This document shows positions 7,513 through 16,818 of a DNA stretch of 64,000 nt, piece after piece. The translations under genes were made by a program, and so were the position numbers. Source of the DNA: Thermanaerosceptrum fracticalcis (GTDB taxonomy: Bacteria > Bacillota > Peptococcia > DRI-13); NCBI RefSeq assembly GCF_000746025.2, contig NZ_CP045798.1:1-64000 (forward strand). Reading direction: 5' to 3'. Within the stretch, counting starts at the first letter, position 1. Each line of letters starts with the position of its first letter. The notes under the pieces are model-generated. The model worked only from the letters and a program-made list of their open reading frames with translations, searched no databases and was not told where the DNA came from.

Positions 7513-7686
7513 TCAGCCGCCGCCCGGGCCTGGTTTGGGATCATTTTTATAGACGTTATCAGCAAGTTGAGTTGTCCCGTAACCAGTGGGTGCCAGTTCT
7601 TTACCGCTTTCTACTTTCAGGTTTTTTTGCTTGCCCAGATTTTTTCTACCGACAGTAGGGACTTTATCGGTATACTTATCACCCAT
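7513..7686 (-). CDS. Small Gly/Lys-rich hypothetical protein (57 aa)
   Basis: This short minus-strand frame begins MGDKYTDKVPTVGRKN, has the repeated-protein-like segment GKELAPTGYGTTQLAD, and ends in a Pro/Gly tail (KPGPGGG). A GGGGGG-type ribosome site lies upstream. Its composition matches the next gene downstream (Gly, Thr, Lys, no Cys or Trp), which suggests a related role, perhaps in the spore. No family is recognised. Confidence 0.5.
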   Translation of the reverse strand: MGDKYTDKVPTVGRKNLGKQKNLKVESGKELAPTGYGTTQLADNVYKNDPKPGPGGG

Positions 7687-7864
7687 TCATTATTCCCCCC
7701 TTTCCAAGAATATTGTGCCCCTTCTGAAAAAGCCTATCCTGTCAATAGTTAGTTGTGATAAAATTTTGTTGGCAATTATCTCTGTCAAAGGAGACATGAG
7801 TTTGGAACAATTTACGACTATATTCGTCTAAATAAATTGGTACATGAAAGGGGGCAGCTGATCC

Positions 7865-8464
7865 GTGTTCAGTGACGAGGCCTTAGTAGCCAGAAGCAAA
7901 AACGGCGATATTGATGCTTTTGAAGAATTAGTGAGCTGTTATGAGAGAAAAATATATAATGTTGCTTACCGGCTCATGGGAAATCACGAAGATGCCAACG
8001 ACTTAGCCCAGGAAGCTTTTTTTCGCGCTTTTCAATCCATCAGCAACTTCCGCGGTGAAGCATCTTTTTTAACGTGGATGTGCCGGATTGTTACTAACTT
8101 GTGCCGCGATGAGTTACGTAAGAAATACCGGACACAAATTGAGTCTCTTGATGGAGAAATTACTTTAGGGGAAGGAGAAGTAAAAAAACAAGTTGCTTCA
8201 TCTGAGCCCGGGCCGGCTGAGCTTTATGAGAAAAAGGAATTGCGGGAGAAAATCCAGGAACTGATCAACACACTTTCCCCGGAATTCCGTCTGGCTTTAG
8301 TCTTAAGGGATATACAGGGGTTTACTTATGAGGAAATTGCTGAGCAGTTGGAATGTTCCCTTGGTACCGTAAAATCACGAATTAACAGGGCTAGAAAATA
8401 TCTTAAAGATAAACTTGTACAGGATTGGGAACAAAAAGAAGTTTTGACCCGTCTATACCGATAA
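7865..8464 (+). CDS. ECF-type RNA polymerase sigma factor
   Basis: This 199-residue protein has region 2 (about residues 10-80, with DLAQEAFFRAF and FLTWMCRIVTN) and region 4 (about 130-185, EEIAEQLECSLGTVKSRINRAR), with no region 1 or 3, as in SigW/RpoE-type factors. The start is GTG after AAAGGGGGC. The next gene, 16 bases on, encodes a membrane anti-sigma factor, so the pair is a regulatory module responding to envelope signals. Confidence 0.9.
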   Translation: MFSDEALVARSKNGDIDAFEELVSCYERKIYNVAYRLMGNHEDANDLAQEAFFRAFQSISNFRGEASFLTWMCRIVTNLCRDELRKKYRTQIESLDGEITLGEGEVKKQVASSEPGPAELYEKKELREKIQELINTLSPEFRLALVLRDIQGFTYEEIAEQLECSLGTVKSRINRARKYLKDKLVQDWEQKEVLTRLYR

Positions 8465-8480
8465 GAAAGGGGGGAAGGCA

Positions 8481-9800
8481 ATGAACTGCAAAGAAATTCA
8501 GGATAATTTATCGGCTTATATAGATAAAGCTTTGCCGGAAAAAGAAATGGTATTAATAGAAGAACATCTTTCCAGGTGCCCGGAGTGTTTGGAAGAATAT
8601 GAAGCCATAAAAGATACTATTAATATGATTTCCTCGCTGGAAGAAATTATACCTCCGGCTAGTTTCCGCAGCAGGGAGCTTCGGCAAAAGCTGGAGAAGG
8701 CAGCCCAAAAGCAGGAAAAACCATCTGTTCAAGGACTTATCCATATTTGGTTATCCAAATTGCGTACCTCAGGCCTGATGCCTGTGGCTGCGGCCCTGAT
8801 TCTAATGCTGGCTATCGTTCCTTTCATGGCCGATAATATAAAAATGGGCGCTCCCCAGAGCAAACAAGAGGCGGGGCGGGGAATGGATGAAAACTTAAAA
8901 ACAAAGATGACCTATTCTCTTGCAGATAAGGGTGTAGCCCCCAATGTGAAGGCTCCTGCTCCCCACTCTTACGGTGTGGCGATGGACCAGCAGATTCAAA
9001 TGAAAAACGAGGCTAGTATGCCTGCTCCGGCTCCTTTGCCTGCAGCACCTGGGGTTACTGTAAAAGAAACTGAAAAGGCCGGTGCTGTCGGAACTCAGGA
9101 GGCTTCCATAGACAGGAAGCTCATTAAAAATGCGGATATTTCTCTCCGGGTCGACAACTACCAGGCAGCCGTGGAGAGTCTTAAAAATCAGGTCTTATCT
9201 TACGGCGGTTATATTACCAACGAATCTGTGCAGACCACAGGGCCGGAAGGAATACTGAACGGTCACTTACAGGTCAGGGTTCCCCAGGATAAATTTGATA
9301 CTTTCCTTTCGGGTATGGAAGGTTTGGGTAAAGTCACCGGACGCAACATCTATGCCCAGGATGTCACCGAAGAGTATGTAGATGTGCAGAGCCGCCTTAA
9401 AGCTTATAAGACTAAGGAAGAACGGCTCCTGGCAATTCTCCAGAAATCCGGGCAGTTGAGTGATATCCTGGCCGTGGAGAATGAACTGGCCAATACCCGT
9501 GCCCAGATAGAAGCCATGGAAGGACGCCTCCGTTATCTCGATAACCGCACGGATTTCTCCACCATCGGCATTAATATCCAGCAGACAGCTGCGCCTACCC
9601 AGAAGGTTTCCACGGGAGGTCTCCAGGGGGTTTTTGGCAAAGCTAAAGAGGCCTTTATCAGGACCATTAATAACATTTTGTTAGGTATTGGTAAGCTTAT
9701 CGTATCCTTTAGTTCGGCCCTTCCCTACTTGGTGCTGATAGCCCTTGGTTTGGGTGCCGGCTGGTGGTGGTTCAAGAAACGTTATTCCTCTCAGAAATAA
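8481..9800 (+). CDS. Membrane anti-sigma factor: zf-HC2 domain plus DUF4349
   Basis: The 439-residue product has an N-terminal zinc-binding anti-sigma domain (the HLSRCPEC motif with an upstream Cys, residues 1-40). Next come a membrane segment at about 98-116 (MPVAAALILMLAIVPFMA), a proline/alanine-rich linker, an extracytoplasmic DUF4349 domain with a helical hairpin (about 210-370), and a C-terminal membrane helix (LPYLVLIALGLGAGWWWF). It should hold the preceding sigma factor at the membrane. A fusion of anti-sigma and DUF4349 is known in Firmicutes. Confidence 0.85.
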   Translation: MNCKEIQDNLSAYIDKALPEKEMVLIEEHLSRCPECLEEYEAIKDTINMISSLEEIIPPASFRSRELRQKLEKAAQKQEKPSVQGLIHIWLSKLRTSGLMPVAAALILMLAIVPFMADNIKMGAPQSKQEAGRGMDENLKTKMTYSLADKGVAPNVKAPAPHSYGVAMDQQIQMKNEASMPAPAPLPAAPGVTVKETEKAGAVGTQEASIDRKLIKNADISLRVDNYQAAVESLKNQVLSYGGYITNESVQTTGPEGILNGHLQVRVPQDKFDTFLSGMEGLGKVTGRNIYAQDVTEEYVDVQSRLKAYKTKEERLLAILQKSGQLSDILAVENELANTRAQIEAMEGRLRYLDNRTDFSTIGINIQQTAAPTQKVSTGGLQGVFGKAKEAFIRTINNILLGIGKLIVSFSSALPYLVLIALGLGAGWWWFKKRYSSQK

Positions 9801-9820
9801 TGAAATAATAATGAAAGAAA

Positions 9821-9858
9821 CGGTGTGCAGGAAAATAATCTTGTACACCGAATTTTTT
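9821..9858 (+). terminator. Terminator after sigma/anti-sigma operon
   Basis: CGGTGTGCA pairs with TGTACACCG (one G-U) around a 12-base loop and is followed by AATTTTTTT. Confidence 0.75.
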
Positions 9859-9860
9859 TA

Positions 9861-10060
9861 AAGGACATACTAGATAAATGAGGCGGGATTCGCTCATGCC
9901 ACCTCGTTCCTAAATCGACCCATAGAACAGACTAAAGCAAGCTCGTTTCGGGATAAATCAGTGTGTTTGCTATGCTCCGATATGGAACGTTTATGCATAT
10001 CCCTCATCCCGCGTATTTTAACGTTGGAATTCGGATGTCGGATATCGGAAGTCGTATTAA
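9861..10060. other. Non-coding region between anti-sigma gene and polA
   Basis: No coding frame is supported. GCGGGAT at about 9883 and ATCCCGC at about 10008 are inverted copies bounding roughly 130 bases, so the transcript could form a large stem. The last 35 bases contain TCGGATGTCGGATATCGGAAGTCG, a short relative of the TCGGAAG repeats before coaE. Confidence 0.4.
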
Positions 10061-10075
10061 AGGAAGGTGACCATA

Positions 10076-12715
10076 TTGTCGGACAAGTTTATTTTGGTGG
10101 ATGGGAACAGCCTTGCTAACAGGGCTTTTTATGCCATCCCGATGCTCTCCAATTCCCAGGGATTTATCACCAATGCCATTTACGGTTTTTATAACATGCT
10201 GTGCCGTATCCTGGAGGACGAAAAGCCTAAATTTATGGCCATCGCTTTTGATAAGGGCAAGATCGTTTTCCGTCACCAGGATTACCAGGAATATAAAGCC
10301 CAGCGCAAAGGGATGCCCGATGAGCTGAGGCCCCAGTTTCCTGTCTTGAAAGAACTGCTGAAGGCCATGAACCTGGCGATTTTTGAAATCGAGGGTTATG
10401 AAGCCGATGATATCATCGGTACCCTGGTCAAATGGGGTGAAAAAGAAGGGTTGCAAAACATTATAGTTACCGGAGACAGGGATGCTTTCCAGTTAATCTC
10501 ACCTCAGACACAGGTGGTTTTAACGCGTAAAGGCATTACCGAACTGGAACTGTATAATGAAGAAATCCTCCGGGAGAAATATGGCCTGAAGCCCTCCCAG
10601 ATGATTGATCTCAAAGGTTTGATGGGTGACGCCTCCGATAATATCCCGGGCATACCTGGCGTAGGAGAAAAAACCGCTCTCAAGCTGGTCCTGGAATATG
10701 GCGACATTGAAAACGTACTGGCCCATGCCGGGGATTTCCAGGGCAAGAAACTGGGACAGCTCTTGCTTGAGTATGCCGACCAGGCCCGGCTCTCCAAAAA
10801 GTTAGCCACTATAGAATGCTGTGTACCCCTGGAGATTACCAAAGAAGCCCTGCTGGTCAGGGAACCCGATTATCCAAGGGTTTTGCAGCATCTCCAGGAA
10901 CTGGAGTTCAAAAACAGTATCCAGGCTGTCATGGAAAAAATGGCGTCTCGCGGCAATCAGGCGGAAGAAAAAGAGCAGTTACTCCCCGCCGGTCTAGTGA
11001 TCAATGATAGGGCTTCCCTGGCTCCTTATCTCTCTACCGTAAAAGAGAGATTGTGTCTCTTGCTGAAAACGACGGGAGAAGGTATGACAGGCGCCAGGAT
11101 AACGGGTTTGGGTCTCCTGAGCCCTTCCCGGGAACCCCTGTGGCTGGAGTGGGAGAATGACAGTGAATTAAAGGACATGCTGGAAGAGTTCAAAACCTAT
11201 TTAGAGGATGAACATCTCCCCAAAACAGTCCATGATACGAAAAAAGCTATTCTGGCCCTTGCTCCTTACAGGATCGCTTTAAGGGGAGTAGATTATGATA
11301 CCCTGCTCATGGCTTATCTCCTAAACCCTTCGCGGCCGGAGACCAACCTGTCTCTTTTAGCCGCCGAATACCTGGGGCGGAGAAGCGTTTTTGAGAATGA
11401 AAAGGAGGAGGCTTTTTTCCAGTTACAATCCATGGAGGATCTGGGGCCCCGGCTTCGCAAAGAACTGGAAGAACAGGAAATGTGGGATCTTTATGGGGAG
11501 TTGGAGCTGCCCCTCAGCTATGTCCTGGCTAAGATGGAACTGACCGGAGTGAGACTTGACCGCAAAATACTGATTGAGATCGGGGAAGAACTTGATAAGG
11601 CGATTAATAAGTATACGTCAGAAATATATGATTTAGCCGGAGAAGAGTTTAACATCAACTCACCTAAACAGCTGGGTGTCATTCTTTTTGAAAAATTAGG
11701 TTTAACCAAAGGGAAGAAAACGAAAACCGGGTATTCTACCAGTGCCGATGTGCTGGAGGCTTTAGCTCAGGAACATGAAATCGTAGCTAATATTCTCCAC
11801 TACCGGCAGTTGGTCAAATTAAAGTCCACTTACATTGACGGTTTACAGGCCATCATTGATCCCGCTACGGGAAAGGTGCATACTTCTTTTAACCAGGCGG
11901 TAACGGCCACGGGGCGCCTGTCCAGTACAGAACCCAACCTGCAGAACATACCTATCCGTATGGAAGAAGGAAGGCGGATACGTAAAGCTTTTATCCCGTC
12001 CCGGGATGACTACATGCTTTTAACGGCAGATTATTCCCAGATTGAACTACGGGTCTTGGCCCATATAGCTCAGGACGAAGTATTAATTGAAGCTTTCCTG
12101 GAGGATCAGGACATCCATATCCGCACGGCTTCCGAGGTCTTTGGCGTCAGGATGGAATACGTGACCAAAGAAATGCGGCGCGCAGCCAAAGCCGTGAATT
12201 TCGGGATTGTCTACGGGATTAGTGATTTCGGTCTCAGCCAGGACCTGGGGATTACCCGGGCTGAAGCCAAAGCCTATATTGACAGCTATTTTGCCAGGTA
12301 TCGCGGGGTTAAAGACTATATTGATCGGGTAATTGCTCAGGCCCGGGAAAAAGGGTATGTGGTCACCCTCTTAAACCGGCGGCGTTATTTACCGGACATC
12401 TTGAGCCGCAATTTCCACCTGCGCAGTTTTGCGGAGCGGGCGGCCATGAATACGCCCATACAGGGAAGTGCCGCGGATATTATCAAGCTGGCTATGCTCA
12501 AACTGCAAGAAGTCATCGAGAAAGAACAGCCTGAAGCGCGTATGATTTTACAGGTTCATGATGAATTGATTTTTGAGGTTCCCCGGGAAAAAATTCCCTT
12601 GATGGGAGCTATCGTCAATGAGGTAATGAGTCAGGCCTACCCGCTGGCCGTGCCTTTAAAAGTCGATTTGCAAACGGGGCCTAACTGGTATGACCTGGTG
12701 CCCTTAAAGGTTTAG
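10076..12715 (+). CDS. polA: DNA polymerase I
   Basis: The product has 879 residues. The start is TTG 10076 because the AGGAAGGTGA site at 10061-10070 covers the upstream GTG. Domains in order: 5'-3' exonuclease (residues 1-290, with KFILVDGNSLANRAFYA and GDRDAFQLI), a 3'-5' exonuclease-like domain that appears inactive because the usual acidic residues are not evident (about 310-470), and the family A polymerase domain (about 490-879, with motif A DYSQIELRVLAH, motif B RRAAKAVNFGIVYG and motif C QVHDELIFE). It fills gaps in repair and lagging-strand synthesis. mutM follows 10 bases later, so a repair operon is likely. Confidence 0.97.
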   Translation: MSDKFILVDGNSLANRAFYAIPMLSNSQGFITNAIYGFYNMLCRILEDEKPKFMAIAFDKGKIVFRHQDYQEYKAQRKGMPDELRPQFPVLKELLKAMNLAIFEIEGYEADDIIGTLVKWGEKEGLQNIIVTGDRDAFQLISPQTQVVLTRKGITELELYNEEILREKYGLKPSQMIDLKGLMGDASDNIPGIPGVGEKTALKLVLEYGDIENVLAHAGDFQGKKLGQLLLEYADQARLSKKLATIECCVPLEITKEALLVREPDYPRVLQHLQELEFKNSIQAVMEKMASRGNQAEEKEQLLPAGLVINDRASLAPYLSTVKERLCLLLKTTGEGMTGARITGLGLLSPSREPLWLEWENDSELKDMLEEFKTYLEDEHLPKTVHDTKKAILALAPYRIALRGVDYDTLLMAYLLNPSRPETNLSLLAAEYLGRRSVFENEKEEAFFQLQSMEDLGPRLRKELEEQEMWDLYGELELPLSYVLAKMELTGVRLDRKILIEIGEELDKAINKYTSEIYDLAGEEFNINSPKQLGVILFEKLGLTKGKKTKTGYSTSADVLEALAQEHEIVANILHYRQLVKLKSTYIDGLQAIIDPATGKVHTSFNQAVTATGRLSSTEPNLQNIPIRMEEGRRIRKAFIPSRDDYMLLTADYSQIELRVLAHIAQDEVLIEAFLEDQDIHIRTASEVFGVRMEYVTKEMRRAAKAVNFGIVYGISDFGLSQDLGITRAEAKAYIDSYFARYRGVKDYIDRVIAQAREKGYVVTLLNRRRYLPDILSRNFHLRSFAERAAMNTPIQGSAADIIKLAMLKLQEVIEKEQPEARMILQVHDELIFEVPREKIPLMGAIVNEVMSQAYPLAVPLKVDLQTGPNWYDLVPLKV

Positions 12716-12725
12716 GAGGAAAAAG

Positions 12726-13550
12726 ATGCCCGAATTACCTGAAGTAGAAACAGTCAAACGAAGCCTGGAACCCCACCTTATAAGAGAGAAAATTACGGGG
12801 ATGGATATTTACTACGGAGGTATTATCAAGGAACCGGAACTCCCTCTTTTCCGGAGTCTCATCCAGGATAAGGAGATAAAAAGCCTGGGAAGAAGAGGAA
12901 AATATCTTTTACTAAACCTGAGTGAAGATTTGACCCTGGTTGTGCACCTGCGCATGACAGGGCGGTTAACGGTAACGGACCCGGCACAGCCTGTGGATAA
13001 GCATACCCATTTAATTTTTCGTCTCTCGGGTGGGAAAGAACTGCGTTTTACCGATGTGAGGAAATTCGGCCTGGTTTACCTGGTACCTACCGGCTGCTGG
13101 AACAGCATCGGAGGGCTCTTCACCCTGGGGCCTGAACCCCTGGAAGAGGAATTTACCCTGGCCTATCTACAAGAAAAAGTCCAGCACAAGAAAACGAAGC
13201 TGAAGAACTTTCTCCTCGACCAGCGGCAGATCGCGGGTATAGGGAATATTTACGCCGATGAAATACTTTTTGAGGCAGGGTTACATCCGGAGCGCTCCGT
13301 GGAAACCCTTACTGCAGAAGAAGTGGAACGCCTTTATTACGCTATTCGTTCCCGTCTTCAGGCTGGAGTGGAGCACCGGGGGACTTCTTTTCGTGACTAT
13401 GTGGATGGGACAGGAGCTAAGGGAGGATTTCAAAATGAACTCAAGGCCTATGGCCGTGAGGGAGAGCCATGTGAAAGGTGCGGCACCCAACTGGTTAGGA
13501 GCGTGGTAGCGGGACGGGGAACAGTCTTTTGTCCCTGCTGTCAGGTTTAA
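12726..13550 (+). CDS. mutM: Formamidopyrimidine-DNA glycosylase
   Basis: This 274-residue enzyme begins with the catalytic MPELPEVETVKRSL (Pro2 nucleophile, Glu3) and has the helix-two-turn-helix region (LLDQRQIAGIGNIYADE, with Asn for DNA contact). It ends with a zinc finger (CERCGTQLVRS ... CPCC). It removes 8-oxoguanine and formamidopyrimidines and nicks the abasic site. AGGAGG lies 7 bases before the ATG, and it is co-transcribed with polA. Confidence 0.97.
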   Translation: MPELPEVETVKRSLEPHLIREKITGMDIYYGGIIKEPELPLFRSLIQDKEIKSLGRRGKYLLLNLSEDLTLVVHLRMTGRLTVTDPAQPVDKHTHLIFRLSGGKELRFTDVRKFGLVYLVPTGCWNSIGGLFTLGPEPLEEEFTLAYLQEKVQHKKTKLKNFLLDQRQIAGIGNIYADEILFEAGLHPERSVETLTAEEVERLYYAIRSRLQAGVEHRGTSFRDYVDGTGAKGGFQNELKAYGREGEPCERCGTQLVRSVVAGRGTVFCPCCQV

Positions 13551-13937
13551 ACACTAAAACTGAGTCCCTTTCATACAGTAAAGGTAGTGAAAAAACCAGG
13601 TGAGGTGGAACTCAATTTGTGGTGGTCAATTGCCGTTTTCTTAGCAAAAAACTCATTCATTTTTAGACTTGAAAGGGTCGGGGCAACAGGATATGATTAG
13701 GGCAATGGGTGATTGAGGCGACATCCGATTTCCGAGTTTAATTGCTTCCTAGTCCATGTTTTAGTACAGCATTGTCGGAAGTCGGCAGTCGGAGAGCGGA
13801 AGTGGGCAATCAGTAGTCGGTAATCTGCTGTCGGCTGTCGGTGTTCGGTTTTCGGAAATCGGTTAACGGTTCACGGTTAACGGTAAGCAGAAGTCGGAAG
13901 TCGGGAAGCACAAAAAAATAGAGGAGGATCTCCATAT
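13551..13937 (+). repeat. Non-coding region with TCGGAAGTCGG-type short repeats
   Basis: No coding frame is supported. From about 13770 to 13905 the DNA consists largely of short degenerate units of the form GTCGGAAGTCGG, TCGGCAGTCGG, GTCGGTAATC, GGTTAACGGT and similar. One copy lies before polA too. It is a simple-repeat spacer of unknown origin. A GGAGGATCTCC ribosome site for coaE closes it. Confidence 0.7.
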
Positions 13938-14546
13938 TTGTTGGTAATTGGTTTGACCGGAGGTATTGCTTCGGGAAAAAGTACGGTCTCCCGCTATCTA
14001 CGGGAGCGGGGAGCAGTAATTATTGATGCGGATGCCCTGGCCAAGGAACTGGTGGCCCGGGGTACCCCTGCCTGGCAGGAAATCGTAGCTTTTTTCGGAA
14101 GCCAGGTTCTCGATGAGGCGGGAAATATCGACCGAAAACGGCTGGGACAAATCATTTTTGTGGATCCCCAGGCGAGAACAAAATTAAATTCCATCGTCCA
14201 TCCCAAAGTGATCGAGGCCACGAAAAAAAGAATCCGGGAATTGAAAGATAATGATAATGTTCCCCTAATCGTGGTGGATGCTCCCCTTTTGATCGAAGCG
14301 GGCATGACCGACCTTGTCGATGAAGTATGGGTTGTGGCCGTTCCGGTCCAGGAACAGCTTAACCGCCTGATGTTTCGGGATAAGTTAAGTCAAGAGGAGG
14401 CCATAAAACGTATCCATTCCCAGATGCCTCTCGAAGAAAAGCTTACATATGCCGACCGGATTATCGATAACAGCGGAAGTGTGGAGGAGACATTAGAAAT
14501 ACTGGATGCCCTATGGAAGGAGATTGTTCATGATACAGAAAAATAG
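13938..14546 (+). CDS. coaE: Dephospho-CoA kinase
   Basis: This 202-residue P-loop kinase starts with TTG after GAGGAGGATC. Walker A is GGIASGKST (residues 8-16), the CoA-domain segments [10 protein letters not shown] and [10 protein letters not shown] are present, and the LID region follows with DAPLLIEAG. It phosphorylates dephospho-CoA at the ribose 3' position, the last step of CoA synthesis. Its 3' end overlaps mgsA by 17 bases. Confidence 0.95.
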   Translation: MLVIGLTGGIASGKSTVSRYLRERGAVIIDADALAKELVARGTPAWQEIVAFFGSQVLDEAGNIDRKRLGQIIFVDPQARTKLNSIVHPKVIEATKKRIRELKDNDNVPLIVVDAPLLIEAGMTDLVDEVWVVAVPVQEQLNRLMFRDKLSQEEAIKRIHSQMPLEEKLTYADRIIDNSGSVEETLEILDALWKEIVHDTEK

Positions 14547-14913
14547 AATTGCCCTCATTGCTCATGATGCAAAAAAAGATGAGATGGTAGCTTTCGTTCA
14601 GCGTTTTAAAGAGATTTTCCAGCAGTGTGAGCTGGTGGCCACAGGTACCACCGGTCTTCTCATTAAAGAACAGGTAGGTTTGGAAGTTACCCGTTATAAG
14701 TCGGGCCCATTGGGGGGTGACCTGCAAATCGGTGCACTTATTGCCAATGGCGAACTGGATATGGTATTTTTTTTGAGAGACCCTTTAACGGCTCAGCCCC
14801 ACGAGCCTGATGTGACAGCCCTTCTCAGGGCCTGTGACGTTCATAATGTAACTGTAGCTACTAACCTGGCTACTGCAGAAATCCTTGTCAAAGAACTTGC
14901 TAAAAATTATTAG
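14530..14913 (+). CDS. mgsA: Methylglyoxal synthase
   Basis: This 127-residue enzyme starts at ATG 14530 inside the end of coaE, with AAGGAG upstream. Conserved parts are [10 protein letters not shown] (substrate His), TGTTG (phosphate site), the catalytic Asp region [12 protein letters not shown] and [13 protein letters not shown]. It converts dihydroxyacetone phosphate to methylglyoxal, a bypass of lower glycolysis under phosphate limitation. Translational coupling to coaE is likely. Confidence 0.95.
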   Translation: MIQKNRIALIAHDAKKDEMVAFVQRFKEIFQQCELVATGTTGLLIKEQVGLEVTRYKSGPLGGDLQIGALIANGELDMVFFLRDPLTAQPHEPDVTALLRACDVHNVTVATNLATAEILVKELAKNY

Positions 14914-14974
14914 CATGGAAAAGAGCACCTTTACATAAAATTCAGCACAGGCCATACTAGGAGGAACGGGTACG

Positions 14975-15541
14975 TTGTTTTACCGTTACTGGAAAAAAAT
15001 CGCTTCACTGATAGTGCTTGGTATAATTTTTATTTTGCTGGTTAACAGTGCCTGGTTCTTAAAGTTTTTTTATCCCTTTCCTCATCAGAATCTGGTAATA
15101 AAATACAGCAGTGAATATAAAGTTGATCCTTACCTGGTACTGGCCATTATCCGGACGGAGAGCCGTTTTTATTCTAAGGCCCATTCCCAGGTGGGAGCCA
15201 AAGGGCTAATGCAGATTATGCCCGAAACAGGGGAATGGATTGCCCGGGAGATAAAGCTGGGCGATTACACCGAAGATAAACTCTTTCAACCCCAGTACAA
15301 TATCCCTATGGGCATCTGGTATCTTTCCTATCTGGATAAGGTTTTTAAGGGAGATTTGCCTAAGCTTTTAGCTTCTTACAATGCGGGAGAACGGAAAGTG
15401 AAAAAATGGTTGAATGAGGGGATCTGGACAGGTAAACTACAAGATATAGACCAGATTCCCTATGAAGAGACGAGGAAATATGTAGAACGTGTGCTTTTCG
15501 ATTACCAGGTATATAAGAGGATATATAAAAAAAGTTGCTAG
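14975..15541 (+). CDS. Membrane-anchored lytic transglycosylase (GH23)
   Basis: The 188-residue protein starts with TTG after AGGAGG. One N-terminal membrane segment (IASLIVLGIIFILLVN) anchors it outside the cell. The soluble-lytic-transglycosylase fold follows: AIIRTESRFYSKA (catalytic Glu), GAKGLMQIMPETG, and LLASYNAGERKV. It cuts the MurNAc-GlcNAc bond with anhydro-ring formation. The gene is closely followed by short AACTAGT-type repeats. Confidence 0.92.
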   Translation: MFYRYWKKIASLIVLGIIFILLVNSAWFLKFFYPFPHQNLVIKYSSEYKVDPYLVLAIIRTESRFYSKAHSQVGAKGLMQIMPETGEWIAREIKLGDYTEDKLFQPQYNIPMGIWYLSYLDKVFKGDLPKLLASYNAGERKVKKWLNEGIWTGKLQDIDQIPYEETRKYVERVLFDYQVYKRIYKKSC

Positions 15542-15590
15542 TTGATAGTTGCTAGTAACTAATAACTAGGAACTAGTAACTAATTGGGAG
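15542..15590 (+). repeat. AACTAGT-type short repeats, copy 1
   Basis: Degenerate units such as TAGTTGCTAGTAACTAATAAC and AACTAGGAACTAGTAACTAA fill the spacer between the transglycosylase gene and the next gene. Most are built on the palindrome ACTAGT. Similar repeats recur at about 16637-16700 and 16789-16818. Confidence 0.75.
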
Positions 15591-15598
15591 GAAGTTGG

Positions 15599-16636
15599 AT
15601 GAGGAATATAATCAAAACCCTTGCTCAGGTTGATGCTATCCAGGTGGAAGAAGGGCGCCGGATGTTTTCCGCCCAGCATGAGGAGATTGTGTCTGGGGCA
15701 ACTACGGATATCTATTTTGTGAAAACCCAGGAGATTTTAGCTCAGAGAGGCCTAGAAAATACTGTTGTTACTGCGGAAATCTTTGCCCGGCGGGAAGGTG
15801 TGTTGGCTGGTATCACAGAAACCCTGGCCCTTTTGCAGGATTGCCCCGTAGAAATTTGGGCTCTCCAGGAGGGACAAGCCTTTGCCGCTAAGGAAGTAGT
15901 GATGCGTCTTAAAGGGAGATACTGCGATTTTGGTATTTATGAGACAGCCATTTTAGGAATACTGGCCAGTTCCAGTGGGTGGGCCACAGCGGCCAGGGAG
16001 ATAAAGAAAGCGGCAGGAGAAAAAGGAGTCCTTTGTTTTGGGGCCAGGCATGTACACCCTGCTGTAGCCCCGGTGATGGAAAAAGCAGCCGTTATCGGAG
16101 GTGCCGATGGGGCCAGCTGTATCTTAGGTGCTAAACTGGCAGGCAAAGAACCTTCCGGTACTGTACCCCATGCTATTTTTCTGATCATGGGAGATACGGT
16201 GGAGGTAGCCAGGGCTTATCATGAGATTATGCCTTCCACAGCTCCCCGGACCGTACTGGTTGATACCTTTAAAGATGAAGCCGAAGAAGCTCTGCGCGTG
16301 GCTGAGGCTTTAGGACCGGCTTTAGAGGGAATCAGGCTGGACACTCCCAGTGAGCGGGGAGGGGTGACTCCCGGTTTGGTAAAAGAAGTACGGGCACGCC
16401 TGGACCAGGCCGGGTTCCAGCATGTCAAAATATTTGTTTCCGGAGGACTAGATCCGGAACGCATTATCCTCTTAAAAGAAGCGGGAGCCGATGCCTTTGG
16501 GGTAGGCAGTTATATCTCCGGAGCCCCGGCCATTGACATGACCATGGACTTAAAAGAAATAGAAGGGAAACCCGTAGCCAAACGAGGCCGTATCCCAGGT
16601 ATCACACCTACTGAGCGGCTGGTAAAGATGAAGTAG
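15599..16636 (+). CDS. Nicotinate phosphoribosyltransferase-like protein
   Basis: The 345-residue product starts at ATG 15599 (GGGAGGAAG upstream; a start at 15584 lies in the repeats). It has the type II phosphoribosyltransferase barrel segments: FGARHVHPAVAPVMEKAA, GADGASCILGA, the phosphate loop region VSGGLDPERI and GVGSYISGAPA. This clade makes nicotinate mononucleotide from nicotinate in NAD salvage. It is shorter than PncB of E. coli but normal for the Firmicutes/archaeal clade. The exact substrate is inferred from family. It seems to stand alone, between two repeat clusters. Confidence 0.8.
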   Translation: MRNIIKTLAQVDAIQVEEGRRMFSAQHEEIVSGATTDIYFVKTQEILAQRGLENTVVTAEIFARREGVLAGITETLALLQDCPVEIWALQEGQAFAAKEVVMRLKGRYCDFGIYETAILGILASSSGWATAAREIKKAAGEKGVLCFGARHVHPAVAPVMEKAAVIGGADGASCILGAKLAGKEPSGTVPHAIFLIMGDTVEVARAYHEIMPSTAPRTVLVDTFKDEAEEALRVAEALGPALEGIRLDTPSERGGVTPGLVKEVRARLDQAGFQHVKIFVSGGLDPERIILLKEAGADAFGVGSYISGAPAIDMTMDLKEIEGKPVAKRGRIPGITPTERLVKMK

Positions 16637-16818
16637 TTGCACTAGTTATTAGTTACTAGTTATTAGTTACTAGTAACTAGTTATTAGTTATTAGTAATAA
16701 ATAAATGTCAGATTACGTTATTCTGAAGGCAATATAAATAGCCTGTTATGGGTCAAACCATAACAGGCTGTTTCTGTAAATATTCCACTAGTAACTAAGA
16801 ACTAGTAACTAGTAACTT
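16637..16818. repeat. AACTAGT-type short repeats, copies 2 and 3
   Basis: Two blocks (about 16637-16700 and 16789-16818) consist almost only of TTAGTTACTAG and TAACTAG units in either strand. The second block runs into the stop codon of the leftward small gene. The bidirectional terminator at 16740-16775 lies between them. Confidence 0.75.
16740..16775. terminator. Bidirectional terminator
   Basis: A perfect 12-bp stem (AGCCTGTTATGG / CCATAACAGGCT) with a 6-base loop lies between the phosphoribosyltransferase gene and the leftward small gene. The T-rich flank is stronger on the + strand. Confidence 0.75.

Noticed and set aside
13770-13905. CRISPR array
   Set aside because: Units are too short (10-12 bp) and lack constant repeat length or unique spacers.
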